NCBI GenBank assembly: GCA_001557505.1
Contig: LSAX01000001.1
Location: 2,170,001 to 2,234,000, forward strand
Origin: Reticulascus tulasneorum
Lineage: Eukaryota; Ascomycota; Sordariomycetes; Glomerellales; Reticulascaceae
Direction: 5' to 3'
Length of the DNA stretch: 64,000 nucleotides
The notes below the pieces were generated by a model. The model searched no databases. It was not told where the DNA came from and saw nothing but the letters and a program-made list of their open reading frames with translations. Shown piece by piece: positions 12,901 through 25,600 of the stretch (within the stretch, counting starts at the first letter, position 1; each line of letters begins with the position of its first letter). Position numbers and translations under genes: made by a program.

Positions 12901-13798
12901 ATAGAGGTCGGCCGATGTTGAACCCTACCTTAGCTGTCGGAGTGCCACGGCCCCCAACTGCGGCATCTCATCTCCCTCCCTCCTGGTCCATTAAGCCATC
13001 AGGAGAGGAAACAAATGACGATGTGCGTCACCTCTGGCAACTCAGGTGAACCTAGCTGTTCAGGGAGGGATCGGCACGAGTACGAGCAGTAACCAATGAG
13101 AGACCGAGATGCGGGATAAAATAAAGGGAGGGTGCCCGTGGCTGAGCTGGCTCAAGTCGGTGGCTTTTCCTGAACGATGCCGAGCCAGTAAGGCTGAGAA
13201 TCATAGCTCGAATGGCCATGACCAATGACGATGTTGAGTGAGCTATTTTCCCATCGCGCGCATGCCATCAGCTGCTTTCCCGAACCCACTGAGGTGGAGG
13301 AGCAGCGATTTCATTGATTGCCTTGCAGGGTCGGTGGAATCGGGAGGAATCCGATGCGGCCATCGGCACGAATGGTGTTGGTCTGCCTTTTCCAGCAGGT
13401 CGACATTGCATGTGTTTTTGGCCCGCTTGAGGCAACCGCAGCATGCCCCGAGTCTCCCAGGGTCACCGAACGGTACTAGTTCAGGTGGCTAGAGAAATGA
13501 CGATGGCCGAATAGAGAAGAGGGCATGCGCTAACTGGTGCGCTGGGCAAGTGGCACAGGGTTGGTGGCTCTGACGGGTCAGCACCATTTGGGATGGCGAG
13601 AGAGGTGATTGGTGTGGCTGCGAGCTGGCCTCTCCGGTGCAACGTTCCCGGACTGCATCAGACCTATATTTGCACAGACAAAAAAAAGTGGTGACTGAAC
13701 CGCGGACCTGGGCAAAAGAGGTGACCGTGGCTAGGCTCATCATCATGGGCTACCCTTCAAGGGCAGTTTGGAATTTCTGTGACTGGATGGAGACAAGA

Positions 13799-13820
13799 AG
13801 AAGCAGAAGCAGAAGCAGAA
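13799..13820. repeat. AAGCAG short tandem repeat
   Basis: About three and a half copies of AAGCAG in the spacer, with no supported coding context. Confidence 0.7.
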
Positions 13821-15429
13821 CTAGACACCAGAAGGAGTGCTGTGGAAAATGCTTGGCGTCAGTCGAAGATGGATGATGTAACTTATTGCGATCGCAGGAC
13901 AGAAGTCTGCTGTAGGTAAACATTGACGCTGAATATGATGACTTCACTAGGTGAAAAGGGTTGGGATGGTGGGATCGGGAGTGGTAAGTTAATGCGTAAC
14001 TTTCGAGCTTGGTAACGTCAGAGTGTGGCCCTAGTTCGCCTGAATGGCGCGGAGGAGGGGAGCTTGATTGGGTCGAAACAAAAAAACATCCAATTGAAGT
14101 CTTGGTTACTTGTTCAGTCGAGGTGTGTGACGCCGTCACGGGTAAACAGGGTCAAGGGCCACTTCAGTCACCCGTGGGGCGGCGGATCAGCCACGAAGAG
14201 GAGGCGTTGAGGAGGCTAAAGGAGACCTGTCATTTATTCATTGAGGTTCTCGTTCTGTTTGGCTCGATGGCTTTCCTCCCAGCTCTCTCAGCTATGGCCA
14301 TTATGCTTGCCGAGACACCAGTATTAATTCCGATGACGTTGACGGTTGCCGACGATGGAGATGCTGGATCATAATTTCCCAATGGCCACGAAAGCCTTCG
14401 TCGGGTTTGTGGTGATCCGGCGGTGGTGATGATAGACAGACAGCAAGACAGATCGGGCTGTGAGTAGAAGATCCTCACGCATGCATCGTCTGCGTTTATC
14501 AGTGGCTTTCGATGAGGACTGCATGTATGATTTTACTCTGTTAACCATTTCAGTGAGGCATATGATTTGCGGCCACGCGCGATGGGCTGGTCTCCGTCGC
14601 GAGATCGCATTGTACAGCCAGTAACGACAGCACTGACCAGCTCGATTTGACCATACATCGCGGTACTTGAACATGCCAGGCAGCATGCAATAAGTAGTAG
14701 AATGCTTGCGTCAACTGGGCAATGGTTGGAATTTATTGGGAATTTATTTGGCTGAATGGGCAAGCACTTCCACGCCTTGCATCGTCATTCGTGGGCCCGT
14801 TTGGTTGGGGGTGGCCCGGGGAAGCAGTTCTTCTCCATCGACAATCGAGGAGGCGATAGTCCGTAAATAAGAACCCGGATGTACCATCGACTCGTCCTTG
14901 GAGTACCGGGAGAGGGATCTGACGGTGGCTTTTTCTCGCTCTGAATGTGGCGTACTAGGAGGAACACTGGGACACGAGGTATCCAGCCATCCGTCAGCAC
15001 AGCCTCAGCTGCCGCGCCAGAGGGGGGGAGTGAGAAGAAAAGCCCACCCACCCTATCCCACCTCTTACTGACCTAGTATGTACGTACTCCCCAGTAAAGT
15101 GCGACGGGCCAGAGAAAGCAACGACAGAGTATGTACATTAGGTTTGAGATGGGGGATAGAAGTGTGTTGAGTGTGAGAGGTGAAGAGAGCGAGGCGTGGG
15201 ATCCTTGCCTGCCCTGCCCTCTCTCTCTTGTTCTTCTTTCTGTTTCTTCTACTCCGTAATCTGTACTTCTTTTCTCTCTCTTTCTCTCTTCTTCATCCAG
15301 ACCATATTCCGCATTGTCGCAATCCAAACCCCTACACTGAGCAGTTACTTGTGGCCCGCCGAGGCAGTCCAATTACCACCTACAATAGGTACTCGCAGTG
15401 AGTACCTTTAGATGCACACATATATGCCC

Positions 15430-15900
15430 CGTACTTGCCTAGCCGTCCGAGGCTGTAGGTACTTGTAGCGTACCTCCTCCAAAACCACGTTTACCATACC
15501 TAGGTAGGTACGTGCAGGGCCTAATGTGACCTGCCAGGTCGCCGTCCTACCAACTTTACTCGGTAGGAACTGAATAAAAATACAACTAGGTACTCCGTAC
15601 TAATAAAGTAAACTAGGTACCCACCTATCCACACCAGGATCTCTCAACGAGGAAAGGCCTTCCTTCAGCTGGGTGCTTGCTGCTGCTGCCGTCGTTTTTG
15701 CTGCTGCGTTCCTGCCCTGGAGGGGGGGGAGGGCGCCGCCCATAAATTCTTTTCCCGCCACAACTTAAACAAACAATACGTACCTTTTGCCTAGGAGTAG
15801 GTACCCAAATCCCAGTACCTGCAGACCTCCATTGGGAACTGGGCCCTCTTCTTGTACCGCCCGATACTACTACGTACCACCTACCTTACCTACTAGTACA
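15430..15900. repeat. Cluster of TAGGTAC/GTACCTA palindromic motifs
   Basis: Short related words such as TAGGTACT, ACCTAGGTAGGTAC, CTAGGTAC and AGTAGGTACC recur at least eight times in under 500 bp. The same words recur in other spacers (7170-7205, 40250-40300, 40420-40460, 55195-55215) and I saw none in the coding exons I read closely. Function unknown; they may be remnants of short inverted repeats or secondary-structure elements. Confidence 0.6.
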
Positions 15901-16249
15901 TTCTCTTCCTCTGCCACACACTTTCTTCCCTTCTTCCTCAGCACCAAAGCTGGGCATCAGCTCTTCGCGACAAACACATCGCAGCTTCACCCATTCATTA
16001 ATTCATCTGCTCTCCTACCGTAGGCTGGAGGCTATAGACGCGGCCTGCGAAATTGGGATTAATTCGCCTTGTCCACTTTCCTCCCGCCACCATCCGCCCG
16101 CTTTTCTCTATTTCATCCAACTCACTGAAGCTCTCGCCACGTTCAGCCACACATCCAAGCCCCATGAGTCTTTGACCATCGGGAAACGAAAAGAAAACTT
16201 GTCGCGCCCAGAGGACAATCTTCGAATACTGCATCAATTCACCTGTTTA

Positions 16250-16279
16250 ATGCTTTCGCCCGCTCATGGCATCAGGTAA
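16250..16279 (+). promoter_or_regulatory. Upstream ORF overlapping the C2H2 start
   Basis: An ATG at 16250 opens a nine-codon frame that ends TAA at 16277-16279. It overlaps the main ATG at 16266 in a different frame. A second, three-codon upstream frame lies at 16164-16175. If the transcript starts upstream of them these would lower initiation at the main start. The context of the upstream ATG (TTTAATGC) is weaker than the main one (CTCATGG). Confidence 0.4.
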
Positions 16280-18209
16280 AGGACCCATCGCGACCGAAGC
16301 TCCCCTCCTGGCAGCGACGGCCCTTGCCTCCCCAGGCCCTCCCTCCGCCGCCGCCGTCGCACCAGACTCCTTCGCGCTCGATCCAACCAGAACAAGGTCG
16401 CTCAAGAGAACACGCGAAACTACCCCGACGTCTCCAAAGGCTGTGACCTCCCCACGTCTGAATCCCATCGGTTCGCCCAGCAAGTCGGCTCGCTTTGGCC
16501 TCGCGTCTCGACGCTCACCTACTCCCTTGACCGGCGTGGCGGTCCTCGAAGACGAACGGCGCCGGAGGGAAGAGGAGCAGAGGCTGCATCCACCTGGCTC
16601 CAGCGAGAATCCGGCCAGCAAGGTGCTGTCCGCATTAGCCTCTGCAACCGCGATGAGCCGCCCGGCAGACGAGCCACAGGCGCCAATAGCAGCTATGGAC
16701 GTTGCGACGAAGCCTCCTCCCCCAACAGTCTCGATACCGGCAGGCAACAATCATTCTGCGGATAAGGCGGAGACAAGCCCGCAGAGCGTAACCAGCGGCG
16801 CTAGCATCGGTGGCCCACTCGTTACGGCGAGCCCTGCTGCTATGGATGTCATGGAGGTTGATCACAGGAATGAGCACGCGTTGCCTGCGCACCCCGTCTC
16901 CTCACAAGATGACAGGCCAACACCGGGGTCTCTATCTTATCCAGGGTCCCTGCAGGCCGGCGTCATGATGCCAGCCCCACCGTCTCGCGGCCTAAGCTTT
17001 CCCATGCCTGGCCAGGAATCTCCTGACCAACGGGTCGGAAAGAGGCACAAATGCCCGTACTGCGAAACAGAGTTCACGCGCCATCATAACCTGAAGAGCC
17101 ATCTGCTCACTCACAGCCAAGAAAAGCCCTACGTCTGCCAGGAATGCCAAATGAGATTTCGACGCCTTCATGATCTCAAACGTCATAGCAAGCTCCACAC
17201 TGGCGAGAAGCCACACATTTGTCCCAAGTGTGATCGCAAATTTGCTCGTGGTGACGCGCTGGCTCGGCACAGTAAAGGTGCTGGAGGATGTGCGGGCCGG
17301 CGTTCGAGCATGGGTAGCTTTGCTGATGGAGACGAACTGGACGGTGCCAGCATGACCGAAGGCGATGACTCGGCGATGGGTGGTGTTGTCTACGGAAACG
17401 ACGAGGACATGACGGAAGATGACAGAAGACGCCTGAGCCTGCCAAGTATTAAGGCACAGCATGTGCCCGGAGGACAGGCCTCTGCCGAGGGATACGCCTC
17501 TCATTCTCGTACCTACCCTCCGGCTGGTCCACGGGCTGCAACAACCGGTGGTTTGTACCCCCCGAATGTTGATCGCGGCACGTCTAGCTCAACCACATCG
17601 CCGAGCATGCCGGGTGGCGGTCACACCCCGAACACGAGCATAAGTTCCATGCCCATGAGTGCTGGAAGCTCGTCCATGTACTCCCAAAGCGGCATGACCG
17701 AAAGTCCGAAACCGCTGAGCCCCGGCGGCCTGCCGTCTCACCAGCTAGGCCACGATTCATCCAGTATTGCGAGACAGCGATCCCCAAGCTTAACCCAGCA
17801 GTTTCAACAGCAGCATTTTGGTCGCAGGCAATCAGACCGGCATACTCCCCCAGGTTTGTCCCTACCATCACCCCATGGAAAAGCGCATCGTCCTAAGTTG
17901 CCTTCCCTTTCAGGATTCGTTGCACCGGCAGCCCAGTCGACCGCGGGGGCTCACTCCCGCACGTCCAGCGGACCACAGGCAGGGGGGAGCGGCGATAGCA
18001 CCAGCAACTTGTTTGCGGGTGGAGACGGCCTTTGGGCCTATGTCCAGTCTCTCGAGGACAAAGTGAGACAACTCGTCGATAAGGTCACCGCCATGGAGAA
18101 AGCGGAAAGCGCGAAACAAGCGCAGATCGGCCTACTCACGAGCGAGGTGACAGAGCTTAAGAAGCAATTGCAGGCTCGAGAGGCCGAGGCACCAGCTGCG
18201 CCGGCCTGA
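16266..18209 (+). CDS. C2H2-type zinc-finger transcription factor
   Basis: Single-exon gene for a nuclear DNA-binding protein of 647 residues. Residues 1-255 are Ser/Pro/Ala-rich and probably disordered, with basic patches such as SLKRTRE. Three tandem fingers follow: finger 1 with C263, C266, H279 and H283; finger 2 with C291, C294, H307 and H311; finger 3 with C319, C322, H335 and C342. The third is therefore C2HC, ending in the segment SKGAGGCAGRR. TGEKP-like linkers join them. Then come an acidic stretch (about 350-385), a conserved-looking DRRRLSLPSIKAQH segment, long Ser/Gln/Pro-rich sequence and a C-terminal coiled coil from about 595 (LWAYVQSLEDKVRQLVDKV) to the end. I recognise the class but not a named orthologue; target genes are unknown. 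It sits beside a spacer of 10 kb, which suggests complex regulation. Confidence 0.9.
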   Translation: MASGKGPIATEAPLLAATALASPGPPSAAAVAPDSFALDPTRTRSLKRTRETTPTSPKAVTSPRLNPIGSPSKSARFGLASRRSPTPLTGVAVLEDERRRREEEQRLHPPGSSENPASKVLSALASATAMSRPADEPQAPIAAMDVATKPPPPTVSIPAGNNHSADKAETSPQSVTSGASIGGPLVTASPAAMDVMEVDHRNEHALPAHPVSSQDDRPTPGSLSYPGSLQAGVMMPAPPSRGLSFPMPGQESPDQRVGKRHKCPYCETEFTRHHNLKSHLLTHSQEKPYVCQECQMRFRRLHDLKRHSKLHTGEKPHICPKCDRKFARGDALARHSKGAGGCAGRRSSMGSFADGDELDGASMTEGDDSAMGGVVYGNDEDMTEDDRRRLSLPSIKAQHVPGGQASAEGYASHSRTYPPAGPRAATTGGLYPPNVDRGTSSSTTSPSMPGGGHTPNTSISSMPMSAGSSSMYSQSGMTESPKPLSPGGLPSHQLGHDSSSIARQRSPSLTQQFQQQHFGRRQSDRHTPPGLSLPSPHGKAHRPKLPSLSGFVAPAAQSTAGAHSRTSSGPQAGGSGDSTSNLFAGGDGLWAYVQSLEDKVRQLVDKVTAMEKAESAKQAQIGLLTSEVTELKKQLQAREAEAPAAPA

Positions 18210-19697
18210 GGTGTTCGGCATCTGAACCTAACTATGTAACAACGATTTAACGCATAGGGGGCAAGACGGAAAGTTTATGGAAGGACGAATTATCGATTTG
18301 GCGTTTTCTCTCGTTGAAATGCTTGCCCGATTTCATTATGTCTCTCTCTCGTTTTTATCGGCATCCATTGCTCGATGTTCTCCTAAATGTCCTTTTGGAA
18401 GGTCTTGGGTCGGCGTTTATGGGGAGGCCATTGGCCGGGGATGTGTTGGAGGCGGACCTTCACGGGCAAAAAGTTTCTGGCATCAGAGGTGGACTTCGGC
18501 CACGACACTACCAAAGGCTACCTACTTGTCTTTGTTACTTTTGTCGGCATGCCTCGTCTTTGGTCGTCCTGAATGCAGGAGGTCCTCTGGGGTGTGCGAG
18601 TTCAGTCTCCTTTATGTATGTATTATATGGTTTTCACTGCAAAGAGATCGCCTCATGGCAGCACCAAAAGGAGGTATTTCAAAGATTCGATAGCAACTAT
18701 CTTTTTCGTACATGTCTCAGCACTTTGTCGAATTGTGGAAGTACTGTGATTGGCGCAAGCGGCCAGACTCTGGCGAGAATCTTTGCTACGATGCCGCTGG
18801 ATTTGCTCTGTTGTCTGGTATGACTGAGCCTGCCTGTACAACATTTGCTATGGGGGACTTTTTATGGAAAGCGTTTCTCGCTTGCGAAGGAGCTGCACCG
18901 CTGACCAGCACGTTTCATGTCTCAAGTCCATTTTCGGAGTCGATTGGGATGTTTTGCGGATCTGCAGATCCGGCAACGGCCCCAAGAAACTCAAATGTTC
19001 ATGGCCATTGATTACCTAGATGGGGAGGCCGCCTGACAGGTTGCAGTCTACGCAAACCGTGTAGCACTTTGGGCAGCGACGAACACTAGGACTAGCAAAA
19101 TTTAGCTGAATACCTGGGCCATTCTGAAGATGGTCAGGAACTCCATGAAAATATTTAGCCTATACATATTAATGTCATGTATTCGGATGGAGTCGGTTCT
19201 AAAAGAATGTATTCGCAACTGGATACACGTGTGATCGCATGTGACCAATTCGCGTGGGCGAGTTCAGATTGTATGTGGTGAAGCACACAGTACGGTGAGA
19301 GGAGACGGGACCCTTGTCGGGCTGAAAATGATTTTCGTCCAACTGTTCCGCTCTTGGCTGGGCGGCAGCCGCTTTGTGTGAGAGCCTCGAAAAAAGGTGC
19401 AGTTCAGTGCAGTGATGAGGTGGCATGGGCGGGTGGCAATCCTTTTGTTGTCCCCCCCAAACGGCCCCCCCAGCCACCCACCCACCATTCATTTGCGGGC
19501 GACCATAGCTCCACGGCAGATCCCGACTAAGACAAAGAACTACTATGTGCCCAGAGTGGGACGGGACCCTCCAAACAAAACAATAACACCGCTCACTTAT
19601 TATCGTCGCACGAAACATCTAGGCACACCGATACCGACGAGATATTCCCCGCCACGAACACCGATGCGCAAGACAGCAAACCGACACCGCTGTCACC
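18210..19697. other. Spacer: C2H2 3' end and giant-gene promoter
   Basis: About 1.5 kb. The first part is presumably the C2H2 3' untranslated region. Open frames of up to 169 codons at 18.3-18.8 kb overlap each other in two frames and show no family feature, so I do not call them. The last 300 bp before 19698 is the likely promoter and leader of the giant gene. Confidence 0.5.
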
Positions 19698-22600
19698 ATG
19701 ATGCGAGATGATCGTCGTCGTCGCAGCCCTGAAAGCTCCAGGCGGCGACGAAAAGAGCGCCGGGATTCTCGAGAGCAGCTGGCAGCGGCAAACATGACCA
19801 TGCCTCTGCCCATGCCCATACCTGGACAGTCATCATCCGGTCCACCACCACAACCCCAAATCTACGCCGAACCTGAGAGGATGCGGTCGCATGTCGAATC
19901 TAGCTCCGATTCCTCGTCGTCCACGTCATCCTCATTCCTGAACATATCGCGCAAGCCGATGAATCTTGGCGGCTTGATTACCACATTCTTCAGAGCCCCG
20001 ACCGAACACCGCCATCGACGCCGTCGCAAGAAGACTCGCATTCTTGGCTTCGGCGGCAACTCGTCTTCCTCGTCCCTGAATTCTGATCTCGCCTATGGAC
20101 ACGGCTATATTCGGCGTGAGAAAGGCCGTGACAAGGGCCGAGACAAGAGTCGCCGATTGAGTCCCAGGAACAGCGTACATGCACACAGCCCGAGTCTGCA
20201 ACGATCTGATCCGACCAATCCAAACAAGCCTCCTCCGCCGAGGCGTGCGCAGACCGACGAGGAGATCCTCGAGATTGGGCGCCAGCTGTCGGAGATTGCA
20301 AGGCAACAGAACGATATCGACTTGCGTGCTGCTGGCAAGATCCGACCTTCCCAGCTTGTGACCGCTGCATCCGCCTACACAACTTTCCGTCGCCAAAACA
20401 CAGGCGAGAGCCTCAGCCGTGGAATTGGGGGTTCCAAACCCCATCATGGCGGTGGACATGAGGATTCTGAGTGGGAATCCGCAACCGACGACGAGGACTC
20501 CTTCAGCGACGATGGGGATTCCGGCCTAGCCTACGGATCGACTTTTAAACCGTCCAAGTCTGCCCGCATTTCTTCTAACCCACCAGAGAACATTCGGCAT
20601 CCAGAAAAGAAGAGCTCCATTGTGGACCCCCGGCTCTTTGGACCAGTCAACTCACTCCGCGGAGCTGTCAACACTCCTTGTGGTTTTGGGGAAGAAGATC
20701 CCAGAGCTGTTGGGTCCTATCGCCGGCACCATGAGGAGGCGATTGCACAAGCGGAGTCGGCCGATATTGAAGGACGACCCATGCAGCGAGTATATGCTGT
20801 GCCAACCTCTGATCCAGATAAATTTGACTTCGACCATGGTTCTCTGGTTTCTACCCATCAAGAATTTCCCCACCGCTCTCGGCCCGCTCCCGTCCCACTG
20901 CAGCAGCCAATTCCCAAAGTGCCCGTGTCCTCCAAAGTGTTCGATGCCGACAGATATGTGGAGGAGGAGCGTCGCGCGTCGAAAGGCTCGCGCCGGCATT
21001 CGGAAGGCAAGGGCCTTGCGGAGGCTGCGGTCGCTGGCGTTACAGTTGCCGCCATTGGCGCAGCGATTGCGTCTGGCCGGAAAGAGAAGGATTCCCGTGA
21101 TTATCGACGGGATGAACCGAAAGACGACCGACCGGAGCGGAAGTATAACAACGATCGTGACGACCGTGTACGACGTGAGAAGGATGAATATCGCAAGTCT
21201 TCTAATCGCGATAGTAACGTCAAAATCGTTGATGAGCGGGATCACAAGCGGTCGGGTCACGAAGACGATCGCTATGAGACTTCAATGAAGCGGAGAGAAA
21301 TCGCCCCAGACTCGTACCGGGAAAAGGTATCTTATAAGCTACCTGATGGCGACGAGATCCGAGTCGAGTATGACCGTGACAAGGACCGTGATAAGGACCG
21401 CCGACGTCGTGACGAAACGAAGGAACCTCGTATCGATGATCGGAAGATGGAGAAGAAAGACGAGCGGCGTGACTCCAAGCGAGGAGACAAGTCGACAGAA
21501 CTACCCCGAGACTACGAGGTCGGAATAAAGAATGGTCGCCACGATTCTAAGAAGGCAGAGAAGTCGACCGACTTGCCCCGTGATTACAAACGGGTTGAGG
21601 ATCCCGAACTTCCTGGTTCCCGAGCTCCCATTGACCCATTCCAGTTCCAGGTCGAGGATGACGCTTTCCAAACACCGCTTTTATCGTCGACTCCAGCACT
21701 AGCGCGGCCACTTACCCCAGCAATTGTGACAGTCGACCGCGAACCCAATTTTGATGACCCACCAGCTCGGCAGGCTGAATCATCAGATTCTAGGTTGAGC
21801 CGCAAGGATTCGTTCGAAATTGAGCAGCGGCTAGACCAGTACCGCAAGGGCTCGAGAGATCGGTCCAGGACTCCCGAGCCCCGTCGGAGGCGGAGTTCGT
21901 ACGAGCGAGAGTCAGAGGAAGCGCAGTCAATCTACAATGAAGCCAAGCACGCAACTGCCGGCGTTGGCGTTGCGGCGATGACGGCTGCGATCGCTGTGGA
22001 AGAAGAGCGATCTCGAGGTCGTCGTCGGGGCGACAACTCTGAAGTCGAGCGAGATACTGTTCAAGAAGAGGCTGATAGGTATTATCGCGAAACTGTCATT
22101 GCACGAAGGATTGCAGCAGATGAGATTCGATCTCGCAGTGCTTCACCACACGACCCATCAGTGGTAGGGAAGTGGGACGAGGACCAAGAGCCCGAGATCG
22201 TTACCATTGTGACGCCGCCTGAGATGGAAAACCCATTAGAGAAGAGTCCCTATGATGCTCCCAATGCGGATGTCCGGATTGATCATGTCATCGTTCCGAA
22301 GGAGCTCTCGCGGTTCCGTACCTCTGATGAAAGACTTGGGCCTGAGCCAACTCAAGTCTTCAGATCTCGGGATCCTTCTGCCGAGCGCGAACGCCCACTT
22401 TTGAACCTAGTTCTCCCGACACCTTCTGTCACCCCAAGCTCAACGCCAAATCCAGAGAAGCAGATGGCAAGAGCGAAGGCTGCGGAATCCGGATCTGAGA
22501 AAACGAAGTCCACGGACAAATCGGTCCCCGACGTTGTGATCAGTCCTAGAGGCGAAATCATCCAGTCACCGTCTACGCCGACATCGAAGTCTGTCACATG

Positions 22601-25600
22601 GGGTGAAAATGAAACCAAGAGCTTCGAAGCCGAGAGCCCTGATCCGCCAAAGAGTGAAGATTCCAAGCAGGCTGCAGAGCCGACCGAGAAGCCAGCCGCA
22701 AAGACACGCCCCCGGATAGGGAAAAACAGCAAATGGGGCCTGATTGCCGCGGCCCTTGGCGGAGGCATTCAAGCCGCCGCTAGCGATGAGAAAGATGTGG
22801 CCGACTCCAACAAGGATAAGGGTCTTGATCGTGACGACACCTCAGACGCTCCAACCTCGAGAACCCAAGAGCCAGCCGAGCGAGCCGGGACAAGAAAACC
22901 TGACACCCCTACCATCTACCATGATGAGCCTGCCGATCTCCCCCCTGCGCCTGGCCCAAAGCCAGCTAGTCCAAGAACTTCTCAGATGCCCGGTGCGTTC
23001 GCGGACGATTTAGAGTTCGCAGCAACTTTAGCAGCGGGATTGCAAGACACTGGTTTCGATCCGAATATCGTGATTGATGACCCTACTTATCGCCGTCGGG
23101 ACTCGCCCCCTGGCTCTAATGGACCAATATCATACCACCAGCCATTTGCTGAAACCGTCACGGATCTAGGTATTTACGGTGCCGAAGACGCAACTAGGAG
23201 CAAACCAACTACATCCACGCGCTCTGTAGTCGAAGAGGTTTCTAGCACCCCTACCAAGGAATTAGAGCCCATTGAAGATGAATGGGAGGCTCTAACGAAA
23301 TCGAACAAGAAAGGAAAGAAGAACAAGGACAAGGCCGGAAAGCGGCAGAGTGTCGACTCGAAAGAACGTGAGGTGATTGACAAAGAGCCTATTCAAACTC
23401 CTGATGAATTTGACGAGTGGTCTACAACCAAGCCCAGTAAGAAAGACCAAAAGAAGCGAGACAAAGCCGGGAAGTCCGATGTCATTGTTGTCCAAGAAGA
23501 TAGCCCCGCCCGAGAAGAGATACCATCGAGCCAGCCACGAGGCGCCGTTGACGAAGAGTGGGAAGAGCCATCTCGCAAGAAAAAATCGAAGAAGTCAAGA
23601 AAATCCACCGATCTCGACGATGCCGATGATAAGAGAGTCTCAGTGCCTATCGATGCCTTTGATGACATCAGGACGAGCCGCGAAGCTGAGCCTGCTGATG
23701 AGTGGGATGTCCCAAAGAAATCAAAGAAGTCCAAAAGAGACTCTGTGACCTATGACTCCCCATCCCGCTCTGCGCCGGCCTCAGAGGTGTCCGTGGAGAA
23801 CTCCAGCAAAAAAGGTAAGAAGTCGCGTCGCAAGAGCGGGGCGGACGATTTCGAGGACGACAACGACGGCGACCCCCCTGATAAAGGACGAGATTCATTC
23901 ACGCCCAAGGATCGCGATGTCAGTTCTGTAGTCTCAGACCCTATGCGATATGATGATGATAGATACGAGCGGCGGTCGAACGGTAGTCGGTACGACGATG
24001 GAGATGAGACCCGATCGGTCGCGTCTGCCCCCGATGGCGTATCTCGGAGGAGAAGCACCAAGGACTCGGAGAAGAGGAGCAGCAAGGAGCAAGACAAGCG
24101 AAGCAGCGGCACCTTCTTTGGTCTCTTCGGGAAGTCGAACGGCACCAACGGCAAAGATGAGGACGTCAAGGAGAACAAGAAAAAGTCGGACAAGGACGAC
24201 AAGAATTCTTTTTTAGATAATGCCGGCACCTTTGGCGCAGGTGTCGGCTTGGCGAGCGCGGTGGCGGCCATTGGCTCCACGCTGTCTCGATCCCACGCCA
24301 CCGATTCTCCATCGGAAAAGGGGTCACATGATGTCGTAGATGTCCGGGGACGGTCAGCTAGTCCTACCCGAGACATCGACATTGTTGACCCGGAGATTGT
24401 TCAACGGGTTATCAAACCTGCTATTGATCCCCAATACGGGGATCTGCTGCCTTTGCCTCCGAGCGAGCCAGGTTCGCCAAAGGAGAACTTTGACGAGCTC
24501 CCGGAGCTACCAGATAGCCGCCCATCAACACCACCCGAGGACCGGAACTTGTTGCGTGAGAGATTTACTCACTCGCGACGTCGCAGTGCTGTTGAAACCC
24601 CGATCAAAACTCCAAGCCATACTGCTATACCAATTCAGTTACGACTAGGCCAGAGATCCGTACCATCGTCTCCCGGATTTCTGAAATCGTCCCCTATCGC
24701 CTCCCCGACCGTTCCTGCTACGCCCAAAATTGGAAATGCGCCGAAGAGGCTGTCACGACCAACATCGTGGGATAGTAGTAGGGAAATCAAACCACTCTAT
24801 CTGGCAGAGCATACACGGCAAGGGTCGAATGCTCAGCACGAGGAGTATGATGGCATGGACTTGCCAGAGCTTCCGCCAAGCGAGCCGCCGTCCGAGCGAG
24901 AGTCGCCTGGCCCGGACTATGGAGCCGATCATGATTATCTAGCACATGAGCGGTCCTTGGCTTTCGACTCGGGCTTGCATATTGACACTAGTATCCCGAC
25001 GGTGTTGCAGCCGAGAGATACTCTAGGATCTGAAGATTCAACGCCAAAAGCAGAGTATGCACCGCGTACTGGCCATTTTGATGATCTGTCAGGTACCAGT
25101 CTCGCAGGACATGATGAGCAGCATGTGCTGCCACCAATTTCAAAGTCTGCAGTTAGCCAGGAAGAGTCCTATGATGACCTCGCAGATCTACCTCCGCTTC
25201 CTGCAAGCCCCATCGGCGCCTCCCCTCTCACTGAACCTTCTGCAACGCTGGCTGTAGAGGATTCTCAACGAGCCATTGGCATTGAAGCCTCGACGGAGGA
25301 TTTCATCGTCTCCTCCAAGGAGCCAGACGCAATTGAGTCAATGTCAAAGAACAGGAGCTCTTACCTGCTACATTCTACACCACCTTCACTCAGGAAGACC
25401 AATGAGCGGGACTTGTCAGATGGCTCCCCCAGTCTTACCCCGACTAAACGCCGCGATGATGTGAGTGTCATGCCGCAGATTGGAGAGGGGGATTCTACGA
25501 GCCATGCTGCTCTAGGGGCTCTCGCAGGTGTGGGTGTTGGAGGATTAATAGCTTCCTCGCTTCTCAGTCGCGACGAAGAGCAAACTTCACGCGAGATCTC

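Larger units (their letters stand above)
5994..16265. other. Ten-kilobase spacer without a supported gene
   Basis: This stretch separates the divergent SUN and C2H2 genes. Open frames are short and mostly mutually overlapping. Base composition becomes more AT-rich around 11.0-11.3 kb. On the minus strand between 12.9 and 11.8 kb several short protein-like stretches appear in shifting frames between stops (see findings). The last 1 kb before the C2H2 gene has CT-rich tracts (about 15210-15300 and 15900-15990) typical of fungal core promoters and leaders. No tRNA, rRNA or intact transposon was recognised. Confidence 0.5.

Noticed and set aside
13796..14139. 129-codon minus-strand frame with a leucine run
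   Set aside because: The leucine run comes from an AAGCAG repeat read on the other strand; the remainder has no protein-like features.
18277..18823. 138- and 169-codon frames after the C2H2 gene
   Set aside because: They overlap in different frames in a probable 3' untranslated region and show no coding character.
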